A DNA stretch of 34,616 nucleotides from Bacteroidales bacterium UBA1751 (GCA_002315995.1 DCHN01000085.1:2640-37255), one strand, 5' to 3'. Shown: positions 1-9,214, numbered from the stretch's first letter. Notes: generated from the sequence alone by a model not told the origin. Numbers and translations: made by a program.

Positions 1-437
1 GCATCAGGAAATACTGCCGTTCCTATGTCACGGCCATCCATAACCACTCCTCTGTTGCGGGCAATTTCGTGAAGAATCTGGTCAACATGATGTCTCACAA
101 ATGCAAGCGCAGATATGTAACTCACCTTGTTGGAGATGGTCATTGTCCTTATCTTTGACTCAATGTTCGCCCCATTGAGGTATGTCTCGCTCTTTCCCGA
201 AGCATTGGCTTTGAAAGTTATGCTGACCTGAGGAAGTACCGTTGCAAGCCAGTTGACCCTTATTTGGTTGCTCTCATCAATGAATCCATTGGTATATGCA
301 AAGTATGTAACCGCCCTGTACATTGCTCCGGTATCAATATAAATGTACCCAAGCCTCGAAGCCAGCCCCTTTGCAAAAGTGCTCTTACCAGTTGATGAAC
401 ATCCGTCAATTGCTACTATTATTCTCTTGTTCTCCAT
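1..437 (-). CDS. cmk: Cytidylate kinase, N-terminal part (cut by window edge)
   Basis: Phosphorylates CMP/dCMP with ATP in pyrimidine nucleotide salvage and supply; cytoplasmic. About 145 N-terminal residues are visible and the frame runs open through the left edge. The P-loop reads GCSSTGKST (residues 12-20), followed by DTGAMYR (35-41), which lines the CMP site, and near the edge by MDGRDIGT, another conserved motif of the family. The ATG at 437 is preceded by GAGGAAT, a fair ribosome-binding site. The start lies 32 bp inside the end of the upstream histidine kinase gene, so the two are probably co-transcribed and perhaps translationally coupled. The family identity is clear from these three motifs; the missing C-terminus cannot be judged. 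Confidence 0.93.
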   Translation of the reverse strand, partial: MENKRIIVAIDGCSSTGKSTFAKGLASRLGYIYIDTGAMYRAVTYFAYTNGFIDESNQIRVNWLATVLPQVSITFKANASGKSETYLNGANIESKIRTMTISNKVSYISALAFVRHHVDQILHEIARNRGVVMDGRDIGTAVFPD

Positions 438-3400
438 ATTCCTCAGCATTGTAAATTGGTAAAGTAAATGTGAAGCATGCGCCTCCCAGTTCAGACTTGG
501 AGTATGATATTGTTCCCCCTGCCTGCTCTATTATGTTTCTGCTTATTGCAAGACCCAGACCGGTACCGCTTGTCTTGGTAGTGAATTTAGGATGGAAAAG
601 CCTCTCCACATTCTCTTCAAGCACGCCAGGACCGTTATCCTCGACGCTTACCTTATAGAAGCCATTATCCTTGTCAAGCGCTATTCGTATGAAGCCCATT
701 GCATTCTGCGATTTCACGCCATTCTCTATTGCCTGCGAAGCATTTGAAAGAAGATTCATGAGCACCTTCACTATATTTCCTTTCCTTGCAAAGACAAGCG
801 CCTCATCCTGTACAAGACGCGAAGTGAATAGCACCTTGAGATCATCACCCGTATCGAATAGTGTCCTCTGGTTTGAAATAAGCGTATGAAGATCCAGAAC
901 TTCAGGAGTCTCGGAATAGGACTTGGTGAATGATGAGAACTCTGTTGCAATATTGGAAAGATTGTCTATTTGCTCCAGAATTGAATCAGCACTGGCCTCA
1001 AACTTCTCCTCCCATGAATCAACCCCCTTCTTCTTAAGCATAAGCAGATATTGGATATTCAACCTTATTGGGGTGAGAGGATTCTTTATTTCATGAGCAA
1101 TCTGGCTCGCCATTTCATTCCACGCCTTTTCCCTCTCAGCCGCTGCAAGACGTCTGGTTGAAGCCTCTATATAGTCAACCATCTGATTGTATGAGGCGAC
1201 CAAAGCGCCCAGTTCATCTGTACCATCGTAGTTTATATGCTCCGAATGTCCCTGCACATCTGTTCTTCTCATTCTGCTTCCAATCATGGCAATAGGCTCC
1301 AGCAGCGAATTCGAGAGGAAACGTCCGTTTATGAAAGCGAACAGCATAAGCAGAATATAGAGGTTTATAATGGTTGCAATAATTGCCGACATATCATTCC
1401 TGAAGGATATTGTCTTGGCAAAGTAAGGAATATTGACAATTGCCACCAGGCTTCCGTTCACATTGAACAGAGGGGCATACATTGAATAGTACGAGAGTGA
1501 AGCTATCTTCTCCTTCTGAATGACCACCCTCTCGTTGCCGAGAACTATTCTGCGGTATGCCTTGTTGTCCATCCTGGACGATAGAATATATCTGTTGAAT
1601 AGCTCCGGCTGAGTTGAGTGAATGAGGCTGCCGTGAGGGTCGAAAAGATTAATGTCAGCCTGCATACTCTGCGCAAGCCTTGCCAAATCCTGTGTAAGAT
1701 CCTGCGAATTTACATTGGTATAGGCATCAACATATCTGCTGAAATCGGAGAGGGTGGACTGCACGGTAAGAAGCTTCTCCTCCATTTGCGACCTGTTTGC
1801 CGTGTCAAAGTATTTCCACGAGAACCAAATGCTTCCAAGAGCCATGAAGAGCATTGAGACTGCAAGCGAAGCAGTAACCAAATTGGTGATTCTCTTCTTT
1901 ACGGAACGCCTCGGAATGCTCTTTTTAACCCTTCTCCTGTTGAATTTCCTCATATAGTGGATTCCAAAGAGAAGAGCTGCATTGAAAAGCAGAAGATATG
2001 AGAACGATATCACATATTGGAGCACGCTTCTCCTCATTCTGCTTATGATTATTGTAACATCATCGGAGAACTTGTTCACAAACTGCCTGTATCCATCTTT
2101 GATGAATGTTGAATACCCTGCAGGGAACTGATCCGCGTCAACATAAACCTTGTAGTTGTAGTCTCCGCTATATACCGTAAGCCTGCCGTCTATGTACTTT
2201 GCGTATGAGTAGTCAACAGGCATGTTAACCTTATCTATTGTCTTATAGTCAAAGAGCAACGATGAGTATTCATCACTCTCCTTCGTAACCCTTGAGTTGA
2301 GCTCTATAAAGAGGCTCACCTTTTCACTTTCCCTCTGGTAAGTGAAAACACCCAAATAGCTCACCCTTCCATTGTAGTTGTTCAGGAAGAAGAAGAAATA
2401 TTTGTCTGAAAGAGGAAGGCCGTAGCTCATAACCTGATCCTGATAGTAACTGTTGCAGTTCATCAGTCGTCTTCCATCTTGATACATCAGCTGGTCATCG
2501 TCACGGCACAGCGTAACAACAATTTCATACTTTTGAGCCAGCCCTATTAGGTAAAGTTCATCAAGTCTCTTGTTGAGAAGCGACGTAGCATCTGCCGTGA
2601 GAGGAGAATCAAGTATCTTTCTTATTACAGGGTCCATTGGAATCTTTCCCTCAACACTCCTAAGTTGGAGTTCCAACGAGATATCCCTCTCAACGGAGAG
2701 TTTGTTCAACCAGACCTTTGCCCTGTCGCTCTCCTTGTTATAGCTCTTTATACTTACCGTTGCCACAAAATAGAGTGTTACGGCAAGAAGAAAGAGAATT
2801 GTATATTTCCAATGTGCAAATGTCACCTTTGAATACTTCCCGCTCAACATTGAAAGGAGCTGAAGCAGGAAGAACATTGCAACAAAAAGCAGAGCATACG
2901 AAACAAAGCACAGTATTGAATAGACTGAGAGCTCCGTAATGTTGAAGAGTTCAAGAGCAATGTTCGAGTTGTCAATAAGAGAACGAAGTGTCCAGTTTAT
3001 ATATAACGCCAATGCCACCGGCGCCAAGGCAAAAGTCAGGCACTGCCACCTCCAACGCTCAGCCGATATGATTCTGAAAATGCCTTTTCTCAACACATAC
3101 AACCCATTGGCAATAAAATATACCAACAGGTTCAGAATCAGCAAATTGCCAAGTGACGAGAACGGGAAATAATCTGCATAAAGGTTAGGCGAGAAAATAT
3201 TGGAATCAAACCTCAGTTCCCTTCCAATTGCAATAGCAGCAACACCAAGAGCCAAACCTCCAACAACAAGAGCCACGAAACTCCACAAGTTTCTTCTCCA
3301 TACATGAATGAAATGGAATGTGAGAAGTCCCATGAGAAGAGCCATCCAGAGCAGAAGAACAGAGCCCTGTGAACTTGAGGTCTGCAAGGTGGGTTCAACA

Positions 3401-4077
3401 TAGAAGAGGAAGCTGCCATCATTTGACAAGACAGGTATTCCGTCGCCATAATTTATTGGAATGATGTTCAGCCTTGACTCTCCCAAATTGGGATTAATTC
3501 TGCTTTCAAGAATAGGGTTATCTGTAGAGTACTCACTCTTTACCAGAAGGCCGGCAACAACCTTTGAATCATCATTCAAATAGCTTCTCACCACATACCA
3601 CCCTGATCCCAGATTTACATACTGCAGCTTTTCAGTAAGAAAAGCCAACGGAGTGCTGAAGTAGTTCTTGGTATTGTAGTGGAGCCTGTACCATAAAGGC
3701 ATCAGGTCTGCATCATCGTTGTTTATTGGAAACCTGTGAATCCACGACTGAATGGTATCTGAACAATACTTGTAAATGACCATATCCTCTGGAAGGTCAT
3801 CTATTGCTATCCACTCATCAGTGCTTGTTTCAAGAGCCTTCTGTGCGTATGCATCAAGCAGTTCAACCCTTTCGTGAAGCCTCTGCTCAAGCTTGCGCGC
3901 ACTCTTGGATGCCGCATCTGGCCCAGGAACCAACACTCTTGAAAGTAGAATAAAGAGAAGGGCAAGCACAAAAGAGGCCATGGAACATATAGCCATAGGA
4001 TTTCTCATCCACCTGGCAATACGTTGGGAAAGACTACGCGTTCCACCCGCCCCGCTATTCTTGAATCTCCTTTTCAT
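406..4077 (-). CDS. Large multi-pass sensor histidine kinase (NtrY-like core)
   Basis: A 1223-residue inner-membrane sensor kinase. Predicted membrane segments lie near residues 28-50, a bundle of six between 236 and 444, then about 684-706, 728-752 and 894-914. This gives three extracytoplasmic blocks (about 50-236, 445-684, 752-894), with a basic cytoplasmic loop (around 707-727) where the topology predicts one. A HAMP-like linker follows, then a HisKA domain with phosphoacceptor H995 in AHEIKNPLTP. The HATPase_c domain has NLLSNASQAIENG (N box), DNGPGV (G1), FHPKFTTKTSGTGLGLAI (F and G2 boxes). The HAMP/kinase part resembles NtrY-type kinases; the front half is unlike standard NtrY. No response regulator is adjacent, so partner and signal are unknown. 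It starts 11 bp after rlmH and overlaps cmk by 32 bp, so it is probably in one transcript with both. Confidence 0.9.
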   Translation of the reverse strand: MKRRFKNSGAGGTRSLSQRIARWMRNPMAICSMASFVLALLFILLSRVLVPGPDAASKSARKLEQRLHERVELLDAYAQKALETSTDEWIAIDDLPEDMVIYKYCSDTIQSWIHRFPINNDDADLMPLWYRLHYNTKNYFSTPLAFLTEKLQYVNLGSGWYVVRSYLNDDSKVVAGLLVKSEYSTDNPILESRINPNLGESRLNIIPINYGDGIPVLSNDGSFLFYVEPTLQTSSSQGSVLLLWMALLMGLLTFHFIHVWRRNLWSFVALVVGGLALGVAAIAIGRELRFDSNIFSPNLYADYFPFSSLGNLLILNLLVYFIANGLYVLRKGIFRIISAERWRWQCLTFALAPVALALYINWTLRSLIDNSNIALELFNITELSVYSILCFVSYALLFVAMFFLLQLLSMLSGKYSKVTFAHWKYTILFLLAVTLYFVATVSIKSYNKESDRAKVWLNKLSVERDISLELQLRSVEGKIPMDPVIRKILDSPLTADATSLLNKRLDELYLIGLAQKYEIVVTLCRDDDQLMYQDGRRLMNCNSYYQDQVMSYGLPLSDKYFFFFLNNYNGRVSYLGVFTYQRESEKVSLFIELNSRVTKESDEYSSLLFDYKTIDKVNMPVDYSYAKYIDGRLTVYSGDYNYKVYVDADQFPAGYSTFIKDGYRQFVNKFSDDVTIIISRMRRSVLQYVISFSYLLLFNAALLFGIHYMRKFNRRRVKKSIPRRSVKKRITNLVTASLAVSMLFMALGSIWFSWKYFDTANRSQMEEKLLTVQSTLSDFSRYVDAYTNVNSQDLTQDLARLAQSMQADINLFDPHGSLIHSTQPELFNRYILSSRMDNKAYRRIVLGNERVVIQKEKIASLSYYSMYAPLFNVNGSLVAIVNIPYFAKTISFRNDMSAIIATIINLYILLMLFAFINGRFLSNSLLEPIAMIGSRMRRTDVQGHSEHINYDGTDELGALVASYNQMVDYIEASTRRLAAAEREKAWNEMASQIAHEIKNPLTPIRLNIQYLLMLKKKGVDSWEEKFEASADSILEQIDNLSNIATEFSSFTKSYSETPEVLDLHTLISNQRTLFDTGDDLKVLFTSRLVQDEALVFARKGNIVKVLMNLLSNASQAIENGVKSQNAMGFIRIALDKDNGFYKVSVEDNGPGVLEENVERLFHPKFTTKTSGTGLGLAISRNIIEQAGGTISYSKSELGGACFTFTLPIYNAEEYGEQENNSSN

Positions 4078-4088
4078 TACTCTCCAAA

Positions 4089-4562
4089 TTACTCGTGGTG
4101 ATATGGTTCACCCTTTATTATGGTAAATGCCCTGTAAAGCTGCTCAAGGAAGATGAACCTCACAATCTGATGCGAGAAGGTCATCTTTGAAAGGCTCAAA
4201 CTCTCATTCGCCCTTTTATACACATCCTCACTGAATCCGTATGCCCCTCCAACAACAAAGACAATATCGCGCCCTCCACAAGTCATTCTCTTTTCAAGCT
4301 CTGCAGCCCACTCCAGCGATGTAAAATGTCTCCCCCTCTCATCGAGCAGAATCACATAATCATCAGGACGCAGGTTCTTGAGAATCAACTCTCCCTCCTT
4401 CACCTTAATTGCATCCTTCGACAAAGACGCCACGCTCTTCAACTGTGGAATGTCCACCCTCTTGAACGGCACATAGAACCCTATGCGCTGCTGATACATC
4501 TGCTCGCCCTGCGCCGCAAATGTAAAAGTGGTCTTTCCTACCGTAAGAAGTGTTATCTTCAT
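4089..4562 (-). CDS. rlmH: 23S rRNA (pseudouridine1915-N3)-methyltransferase RlmH
   Basis: Methylates pseudouridine 1915 in helix 69 of 23S rRNA using S-adenosylmethionine; a small SPOUT-fold enzyme that acts on the assembled 70S ribosome. The C-terminal half has the family's VVGGAYGFSEDV glycine-rich loop and SKMTFSHQIVRFIFLEQLYRA, part of the knotted SAM-binding region, and the protein ends YHHE. I chose the ATG at 4562 (MKITLLTVGKT), which gives 157 residues, the normal family length. An in-frame ATG at 4592 would add ten residues not expected in the family. It lies between the M16 peptidase and the histidine kinase, all in the same direction. Confidence 0.95.
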   Translation of the reverse strand: MKITLLTVGKTTFTFAAQGEQMYQQRIGFYVPFKRVDIPQLKSVASLSKDAIKVKEGELILKNLRPDDYVILLDERGRHFTSLEWAAELEKRMTCGGRDIVFVVGGAYGFSEDVYKRANESLSLSKMTFSHQIVRFIFLEQLYRAFTIIKGEPYHHE

Positions 4563-4624
4563 TGTTTCATCAATTAAGTGAATCTCAAGCAACCGCCTTG
4601 CACATCAATCTTGTTTCAAAAGCA

Positions 4625-5887
4625 TCAACAGTACACCAGTTCACTGAGTCTCTCCCTTGCCAGTACCTTTGCACACACATCCTGCAATTGTTGGGCCGTA
4701 ATATCCTCTATCATACGTTGCGATAGTTCAAAAGGCGTAATCTGCCCAAATACCAGCATTGACTTTCCCATACCCAAAGCCTGAGCTTCGGCATTGTCAG
4801 AGGCAATGAGCATCTGCGCAATGAACTGCTTCTTGGCACTCTTGAGTTTGCTCTCACTCACGGGAGCACAGACAAACTTATCCAAAGTGGAATAGACCAA
4901 CTCCCTGCATTTATCAAGATACTGCGCATCACACCCAAAATATATGGTAAAGAGTCCCGTATCGGAATATGGAGTGTATGCAGCCTCCACATTATATACA
5001 AGAGCATGTCTCTCCCTGAGCAACGTATTGAGCATTGAGTTCGATGCAGGCCCTCCAAGCATATTTGAAACCAAAGCCATAATGCACCTCTCCTTTGTGT
5101 CGTAGTACGAATATGCGCTACACCCTATGATGCAATGTGTCTGGTGCAAATGTCTGTTCTCCTCCTTGGCAAACTTTACCCCTATATGCAGTGGCAAATA
5201 ACTATTTTCCACCTGCCCCAGCTTCCCTTCCGGATAAAGCACGGTATCATCGGGTATGTATGTCAGTTCGCCGGACCCCGTGTACTTCTCAAGGGAGGCG
5301 CTTACCATTCTCCTTACGCGTTCCTGAGGCAACCCCGCAACGACTGCGAGTGACAGGTTTGATGGGCAGAAGTAACTCTTCCTGAACTCCATCAAGTCTG
5401 CAGGTTTTATTCTCTTCAGAGTTTTCCTGCTTCCAAGAATAAGCTTTCCAAGGGGGTGTCCCTCAAAAAGATAAGCCTCAAAATCATCGAATATCTGGTC
5501 CGCAGGAGAGTCCTTGTATGTTATTATTTCATCATATACCACCTCCAGCTCCTTTGCCAGCTCTTTCTGCGGAAAAATTGAGGTAAGAGCCAGTTCGAGC
5601 AGAAGGTCAATACCCTTTGCAAGGTCATCCTTGAGCACAGTACAATAGAGAACTATCTCCTCCTTGGTTGTATATGCATTCAGGTCTCCCCCCTCCTTCT
5701 CAAGCCGGCTGTTTATGCAACTGCTGCTCCTCTTTTCAGTACCCTTGAAGAGCATATGCTCCATAAGATGCGCCATACCGTTGAATTTCTCCTGCTCATC
5801 CCTTGTTCCAACCTTGGCGGTAAGGGCGCAATACGCCACATCCGAATTTTTCTTCTTGAACGAATATTTCAGCAACTCCTCTCCCAT
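4625..5887 (-). CDS. M16 family zinc metallopeptidase (insulinase/processing-peptidase-like)
   Basis: A 420-residue peptidase with the inverted zinc motif HLMEH at residues 40-44 (two His ligands with the catalytic Glu between). A downstream glutamate-rich helix (ELEVVYDEI, near residue 115) should supply the third zinc ligand. The second half is a typical M16 C-terminal domain without metal residues, so the protein is a single-chain two-domain enzyme of the short bacterial type. No signal peptide is visible, so a cytoplasmic place is likely; the substrate is unknown. A TAnnTTTG promoter box lies just upstream (5906-5913). rlmH follows after a 62-bp gap in the same direction. Confidence 0.9.
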   Translation of the reverse strand: MGEELLKYSFKKKNSDVAYCALTAKVGTRDEQEKFNGMAHLMEHMLFKGTEKRSSSCINSRLEKEGGDLNAYTTKEEIVLYCTVLKDDLAKGIDLLLELALTSIFPQKELAKELEVVYDEIITYKDSPADQIFDDFEAYLFEGHPLGKLILGSRKTLKRIKPADLMEFRKSYFCPSNLSLAVVAGLPQERVRRMVSASLEKYTGSGELTYIPDDTVLYPEGKLGQVENSYLPLHIGVKFAKEENRHLHQTHCIIGCSAYSYYDTKERCIMALVSNMLGGPASNSMLNTLLRERHALVYNVEAAYTPYSDTGLFTIYFGCDAQYLDKCRELVYSTLDKFVCAPVSESKLKSAKKQFIAQMLIASDNAEAQALGMGKSMLVFGQITPFELSQRMIEDITAQQLQDVCAKVLARERLSELVYC

Positions 5888-5905
5888 TATTAAGATAATA
5901 ACCTA

Positions 5906-5913
5906 CAAAATTA
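5906..5913 (-). promoter_or_regulatory. Probable -7 box for the M16 peptidase gene
   Basis: The minus strand reads TAATTTTG, an exact match to the Bacteroidota -7 consensus TAnnTTTG, 18 bp before the start codon at 5887. No TTTG is found at the usual -33 spacing, so this is only moderately supported. It would give a 5' leader of roughly 12 nt. Confidence 0.4.
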
Positions 5914-5955
5914 ACAAAATAAAATCAATAATGATTTCCGGAGTGCTTCCCATAA

Positions 5956-6001
5956 TTTTTGGTCTAAGCGGTGCACAATTATGTACCGCTTAGACCAAAA
6001 A
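5956..6001. repeat. Long perfect inverted repeat between FadL-type and M16 genes
   Basis: Arms 5956-5972 (TTTTTGGTCTAAGCGGT) and 5985-6001 (ACCGCTTAGACCAAAAA) are perfect 17-bp reverse complements. Two more pairs and one G-T wobble can shrink the loop to 6 nt. It lies 20 bp after the FadL-type stop codon. The T run is on the 5' side and the A run on the 3' side of the stem on both strands, the reverse of an intrinsic terminator. It may still stop or protect transcripts, or be a small repeat element or a protein-binding site. Confidence 0.85.
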
Positions 6002-6021
6002 ACTCTTAACAGAAAAAATCT

Positions 6022-7407
6022 CTAGAAGTGCAGATCCACTCCCACTCCAAAGCAGGTGCTCTGGCGGTGGTACTGGTCAGCTCCTGGAATATTGGCGAGG
6101 ATGCTGCTGTTGTATGGATTGGCCTCTCTGTTTACGGTCTGGTAGAATGTGAACATTACTCCACCGTTTATGGTAACGTGGCGGCTTACATTTACACCCG
6201 CGCCAATTCCCCATGTTGTTGAAGCCGCATTGAAGTTGAAATCGGAGTATGTACTCTCATCAAGTTGAGGGAATGTCCTATCTATACAGGTTGAAAGAAG
6301 AAGTCTTCTTGTAACTTTCCAGTCAACTCCAAACATGATTTCGTCAGCATCACCATTGACATTGTTGTGCTGGGTGTAGTAGTTGTCTGCATCCCTATCG
6401 AAATAGTGCATCCACTGTGCAGTAAGTTTCACACTTCCAAGATGCTTGCTGGCTGCCAGGGAGAGGAGGGCAGGAATCTCGCCGCCGCTCTTCTGGCCAT
6501 CGGGAAAGAGGCCCTGTCCATTTATTACAACATCCGAAGAGGTGTTGTTCTTCACCGTAATTGCAGAGCGGAATTCATACTTTGCACTTGCACTCCATCC
6601 CCATCCGAAGGTTGCCTTTTCACTCAGTACCTCTCCATCCCTGGCTCCATTGCTTCTGAAATAGAGGGAGAATACCGGCGATATTGCCCATCCGTTCTGC
6701 TTGCACCTGAGTTTTTTGTCTGCAACAATATCCTTGAAGTACTCCTGATTCTCGGCAAGTTTTACATCCTTTATATCTCCTTCATAGTTGTTGGAGGTAT
6801 AAGCAAACTGCAGTTGTGCTCCAGCGGAGAAGTTGTCGGATATTCTGTAGGCCGCTCCCAAACGCCCGGTAAAAGTCATTGAGGAGACCTTGAACCTGAT
6901 ATCCATGCTGTATGGAACGAAGTGCGCAACAGGGTCAAGCTGCGAAAAGACAACCGGGATCTGTGCAAATATGCTCTCGAATGAGGCCAGTCCATCTTCA
7001 TAGTCAACGCTTCCGCCGCCGCTTCCAACGGTAAGGGATGCCTGATATGCCCATCTATCGCCCTTGTAGGTAGCATAGAGACCGGGCACTACGGGAGAGT
7101 AGGTGTCACCCTGGAAATGCTTTTCGCTGCTTCCAAGGTTGTTGGCAGCAAGAGAGAATGGTTCAAAAGTGGAGTTGGTCCACCTGCGCTGTATTGCCAC
7201 CTGGTTGTTTATTCCAAAGTGCCACCCCTTCTCCATGAAGACCATGCCGGCAGGATTGTAGTATCCCGCATCCGCTCCAAGAGTTGTGCCCCTTGCCATG
7301 TTTCTGAGGTAGGAGGCGCTTTGATTCACATTGGTTACCAATCCGTTGGCAGATGCAAAAATTGCAAATGCAAAAACAAATAATAATGTGGTAATAGTCC
7401 GTTTCAT
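6022..7407 (-). CDS. OmpP1/FadL-type outer-membrane transporter
   Basis: A 461-residue outer-membrane beta-barrel for hydrophobic compounds, most likely long-chain fatty acids. Residues 1-20 form a signal peptide (basic start, hydrophobic core, ending ASANG). The mature N-terminus has the family's conserved region, with ARGTTLGADAGYYNPAGMVF, where the NPAG motif is diagnostic of the FadL hatch domain. The rest shows alternating amphipathic strands, and the chain ends in Phe after VGVDLH, as barrel proteins do for BAM recognition. It begins 13 bp after the acyl-CoA ligase gene, so the two are almost certainly one operon. Substrate assignment is inference from family and neighbour. Confidence 0.9.
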   Translation of the reverse strand: MKRTITTLLFVFAFAIFASANGLVTNVNQSASYLRNMARGTTLGADAGYYNPAGMVFMEKGWHFGINNQVAIQRRWTNSTFEPFSLAANNLGSSEKHFQGDTYSPVVPGLYATYKGDRWAYQASLTVGSGGGSVDYEDGLASFESIFAQIPVVFSQLDPVAHFVPYSMDIRFKVSSMTFTGRLGAAYRISDNFSAGAQLQFAYTSNNYEGDIKDVKLAENQEYFKDIVADKKLRCKQNGWAISPVFSLYFRSNGARDGEVLSEKATFGWGWSASAKYEFRSAITVKNNTSSDVVINGQGLFPDGQKSGGEIPALLSLAASKHLGSVKLTAQWMHYFDRDADNYYTQHNNVNGDADEIMFGVDWKVTRRLLLSTCIDRTFPQLDESTYSDFNFNAASTTWGIGAGVNVSRHVTINGGVMFTFYQTVNREANPYNSSILANIPGADQYHRQSTCFGVGVDLHF

Positions 7408-7420
7408 ATCTCTTTCTCTC

Positions 7421-9157
7421 CTATTTGTATAAATGTCTCTTTATTGAGTGTTTGGGCGTATGTTCAAAACCCTTTTCAAGAAGCTCAATATGCTGTATCT
7501 TGCTGTATGCAGGCATCAGTTTATTGAGTTCAAGTCTGTTGTTCTCCATAATTGGAAGCAGATCCTCGCTCTTCATTGAGCTGTTGGCCTCAACGACTGG
7601 AGCCACTATTGCAATGAGTTGTTTGTTGCGCTCAATTACAAGGCATTCGTTCACATATGGCATATCCTTTAGTATATCCTCAATCTCCTCCGGGTAGATA
7701 TTCTGCCCGTTTGAGGTGAGTATCATACACTTGCTCCTGCCCTTTATGAAGATGTTGCCATCCTTGTCAATGATTCCAAGGTCACCGGTTCTGAGCCATC
7801 CATCGGCGGTAAATGCAGCATTTGTGCTTTCGGGGTTCTTGTAATACCCCATCATCACATTGTCGCCCTTCACCTGAAGCTCACCAACCACCTTCTGCCC
7901 ATTGGTTGAATCAACCCTCACCTGGCATCCGTCAACCGCCCGTCCACAGGAGCCGGCAACAAATCTGGGAGGCGTGCTGTACCCTATGAGAGGAGCGCAC
8001 TCGGTCATTCCGTACCCAACCGTATATGGGATGCCAGCCTTTCGGAGTATAGCCTCAACAGGTCTTGAAATTGCTGCGCCGCCTATGTCAATCTCCCTGA
8101 TGTTTCCACCGAAGGCATTGAGCAGTTTTTTGTGTATCTGACCATATATTACCCTGTCAACCAGAGGGATAGATTTTGCAACCTTTACCACTGTCTTGTT
8201 AAGTACAGGCATAATCCTGCTCTTGACAATCTTCTCCATTACAAGAGGAACGGTAATGAGAATGTATGGCTTCACCTCCTCGAATGCCCTCATGAGTATT
8301 GATGGAGATGGTGTTCTTCCAAGGAAATAGATATGTGCCCCGCCGCAGAATGTGTACATGAACTCAAAGGCCAGGCCATACATATGCGCCATAGGGAGCA
8401 TTGAGAGAACAGTATCACCCTTTTGGCATGGAACCGTCTTGAGTGCAAACTCCACATTGGCCGATATGTTGCGCGATGTGAGCATGATTCCCTTTGGCGA
8501 ACCGGTTGTTCCGGAAGAGTAGTTTATTACGGCCAAATCGTCAAGCCCCCCAACGTAAAAGTTCAACATATCAGGTCTGATTCCATTAGGATATCTGTGT
8601 GCAAAGATGTTCTCCAGATCTCGGAATACTAGAGCATAATCCTCTGGCTTCACAGGCAGATGCTCTTCGGGAATGTTTCCATTGCCTACAATACCAGCGC
8701 TTGCATTTGATTCTCCCTCTTCAACACCTGACGTATTTGCACACTCATTAATAAATAGTGGAGAATAATCTGAAATGTTAATGGCAGCCTTGAGTTGGGG
8801 AAGTTTTGAAGAATCAATTCCGCTCCAGATTTTTGCTTCGGTAAAGATTATGGCACTTTCAGAGTGTGCGGTAAGGTTCTGCACATTTTCCGGAGTGAAT
8901 TCATTTAGAATAGGAACAGATACTGCTCCATAAGTCTGGTTTGCCAGAAAAGCTATTGCCCAACGGGCCGAATTCTTTCCACAAAGAGCTATTCTATTAC
9001 CTCTTGTTACACCAATCTTCTCATAGAGCAGATGGAGTTTCGCCATTTCGGATGCAACCTCAGCATGAATGAAGGATTCACCCTGGAAATTGGAAAGCGC
9101 AGGTTCGTTCCAGTTGCTGACCATGCGCTCTGAAAGAGTAGTCAAATAGTGTTTCAT
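7421..9157 (-). CDS. AMP-forming acyl-CoA synthetase (probably long-chain fatty acid-CoA ligase)
   Basis: A 578-residue member of the ANL adenylate-forming superfamily: activates a carboxylic acid with ATP to an acyl-AMP, then transfers it to CoA. The P-loop SSGTTGSPKG spans residues 214-223 (K222). GYGMTECAPL (A5) and GDLGIIDKDGNIFIKGRSK (A7/A8 hinge) follow, with the C-terminal lysine motif near KHSIKRHLYK. The gene directly precedes the FadL-type porin (13-bp gap), which suggests uptake followed by activation of long-chain fatty acids. No signal or membrane segment is evident, so a cytosolic or peripheral membrane location is expected. Exact acyl specificity cannot be read from the sequence. 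Confidence 0.9.
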   Translation of the reverse strand: MKHYLTTLSERMVSNWNEPALSNFQGESFIHAEVASEMAKLHLLYEKIGVTRGNRIALCGKNSARWAIAFLANQTYGAVSVPILNEFTPENVQNLTAHSESAIIFTEAKIWSGIDSSKLPQLKAAINISDYSPLFINECANTSGVEEGESNASAGIVGNGNIPEEHLPVKPEDYALVFRDLENIFAHRYPNGIRPDMLNFYVGGLDDLAVINYSSGTTGSPKGIMLTSRNISANVEFALKTVPCQKGDTVLSMLPMAHMYGLAFEFMYTFCGGAHIYFLGRTPSPSILMRAFEEVKPYILITVPLVMEKIVKSRIMPVLNKTVVKVAKSIPLVDRVIYGQIHKKLLNAFGGNIREIDIGGAAISRPVEAILRKAGIPYTVGYGMTECAPLIGYSTPPRFVAGSCGRAVDGCQVRVDSTNGQKVVGELQVKGDNVMMGYYKNPESTNAAFTADGWLRTGDLGIIDKDGNIFIKGRSKCMILTSNGQNIYPEEIEDILKDMPYVNECLVIERNKQLIAIVAPVVEANSSMKSEDLLPIMENNRLELNKLMPAYSKIQHIELLEKGFEHTPKHSIKRHLYK

Positions 9158-9183
9158 TTTCTCACTTTTTCTTTTCAGCGGTG

Positions 9184-9214
9184 CAAAAGTGAGGTGAAAA
9201 TGCTATTGGGCAAA
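9184..9214 (-). promoter_or_regulatory. Probable promoter of the acyl-CoA ligase/FadL operon
   Basis: On the minus strand TTTG (9214-9211), a 19-nt spacer and CACTTTTG (9191-9184) match the Bacteroidota promoter pattern TTTG-N19-TAnnTTTG, with one mismatch in the first base of the -7 box. It would start transcription about 20 nt before the ATG at 9157. Confidence 0.45.

Noticed and set aside
5956..6001. Inverted repeat as a standard rho-independent terminator
   Set aside because: The T run is 5' and the A run 3' of the stem on both strands, opposite to the required order.
6367..6882. 171-codon plus-strand open frame opposite the FadL-type gene
   Set aside because: Antisense shadow of a clear signal-peptide-bearing beta-barrel gene; no conserved features.
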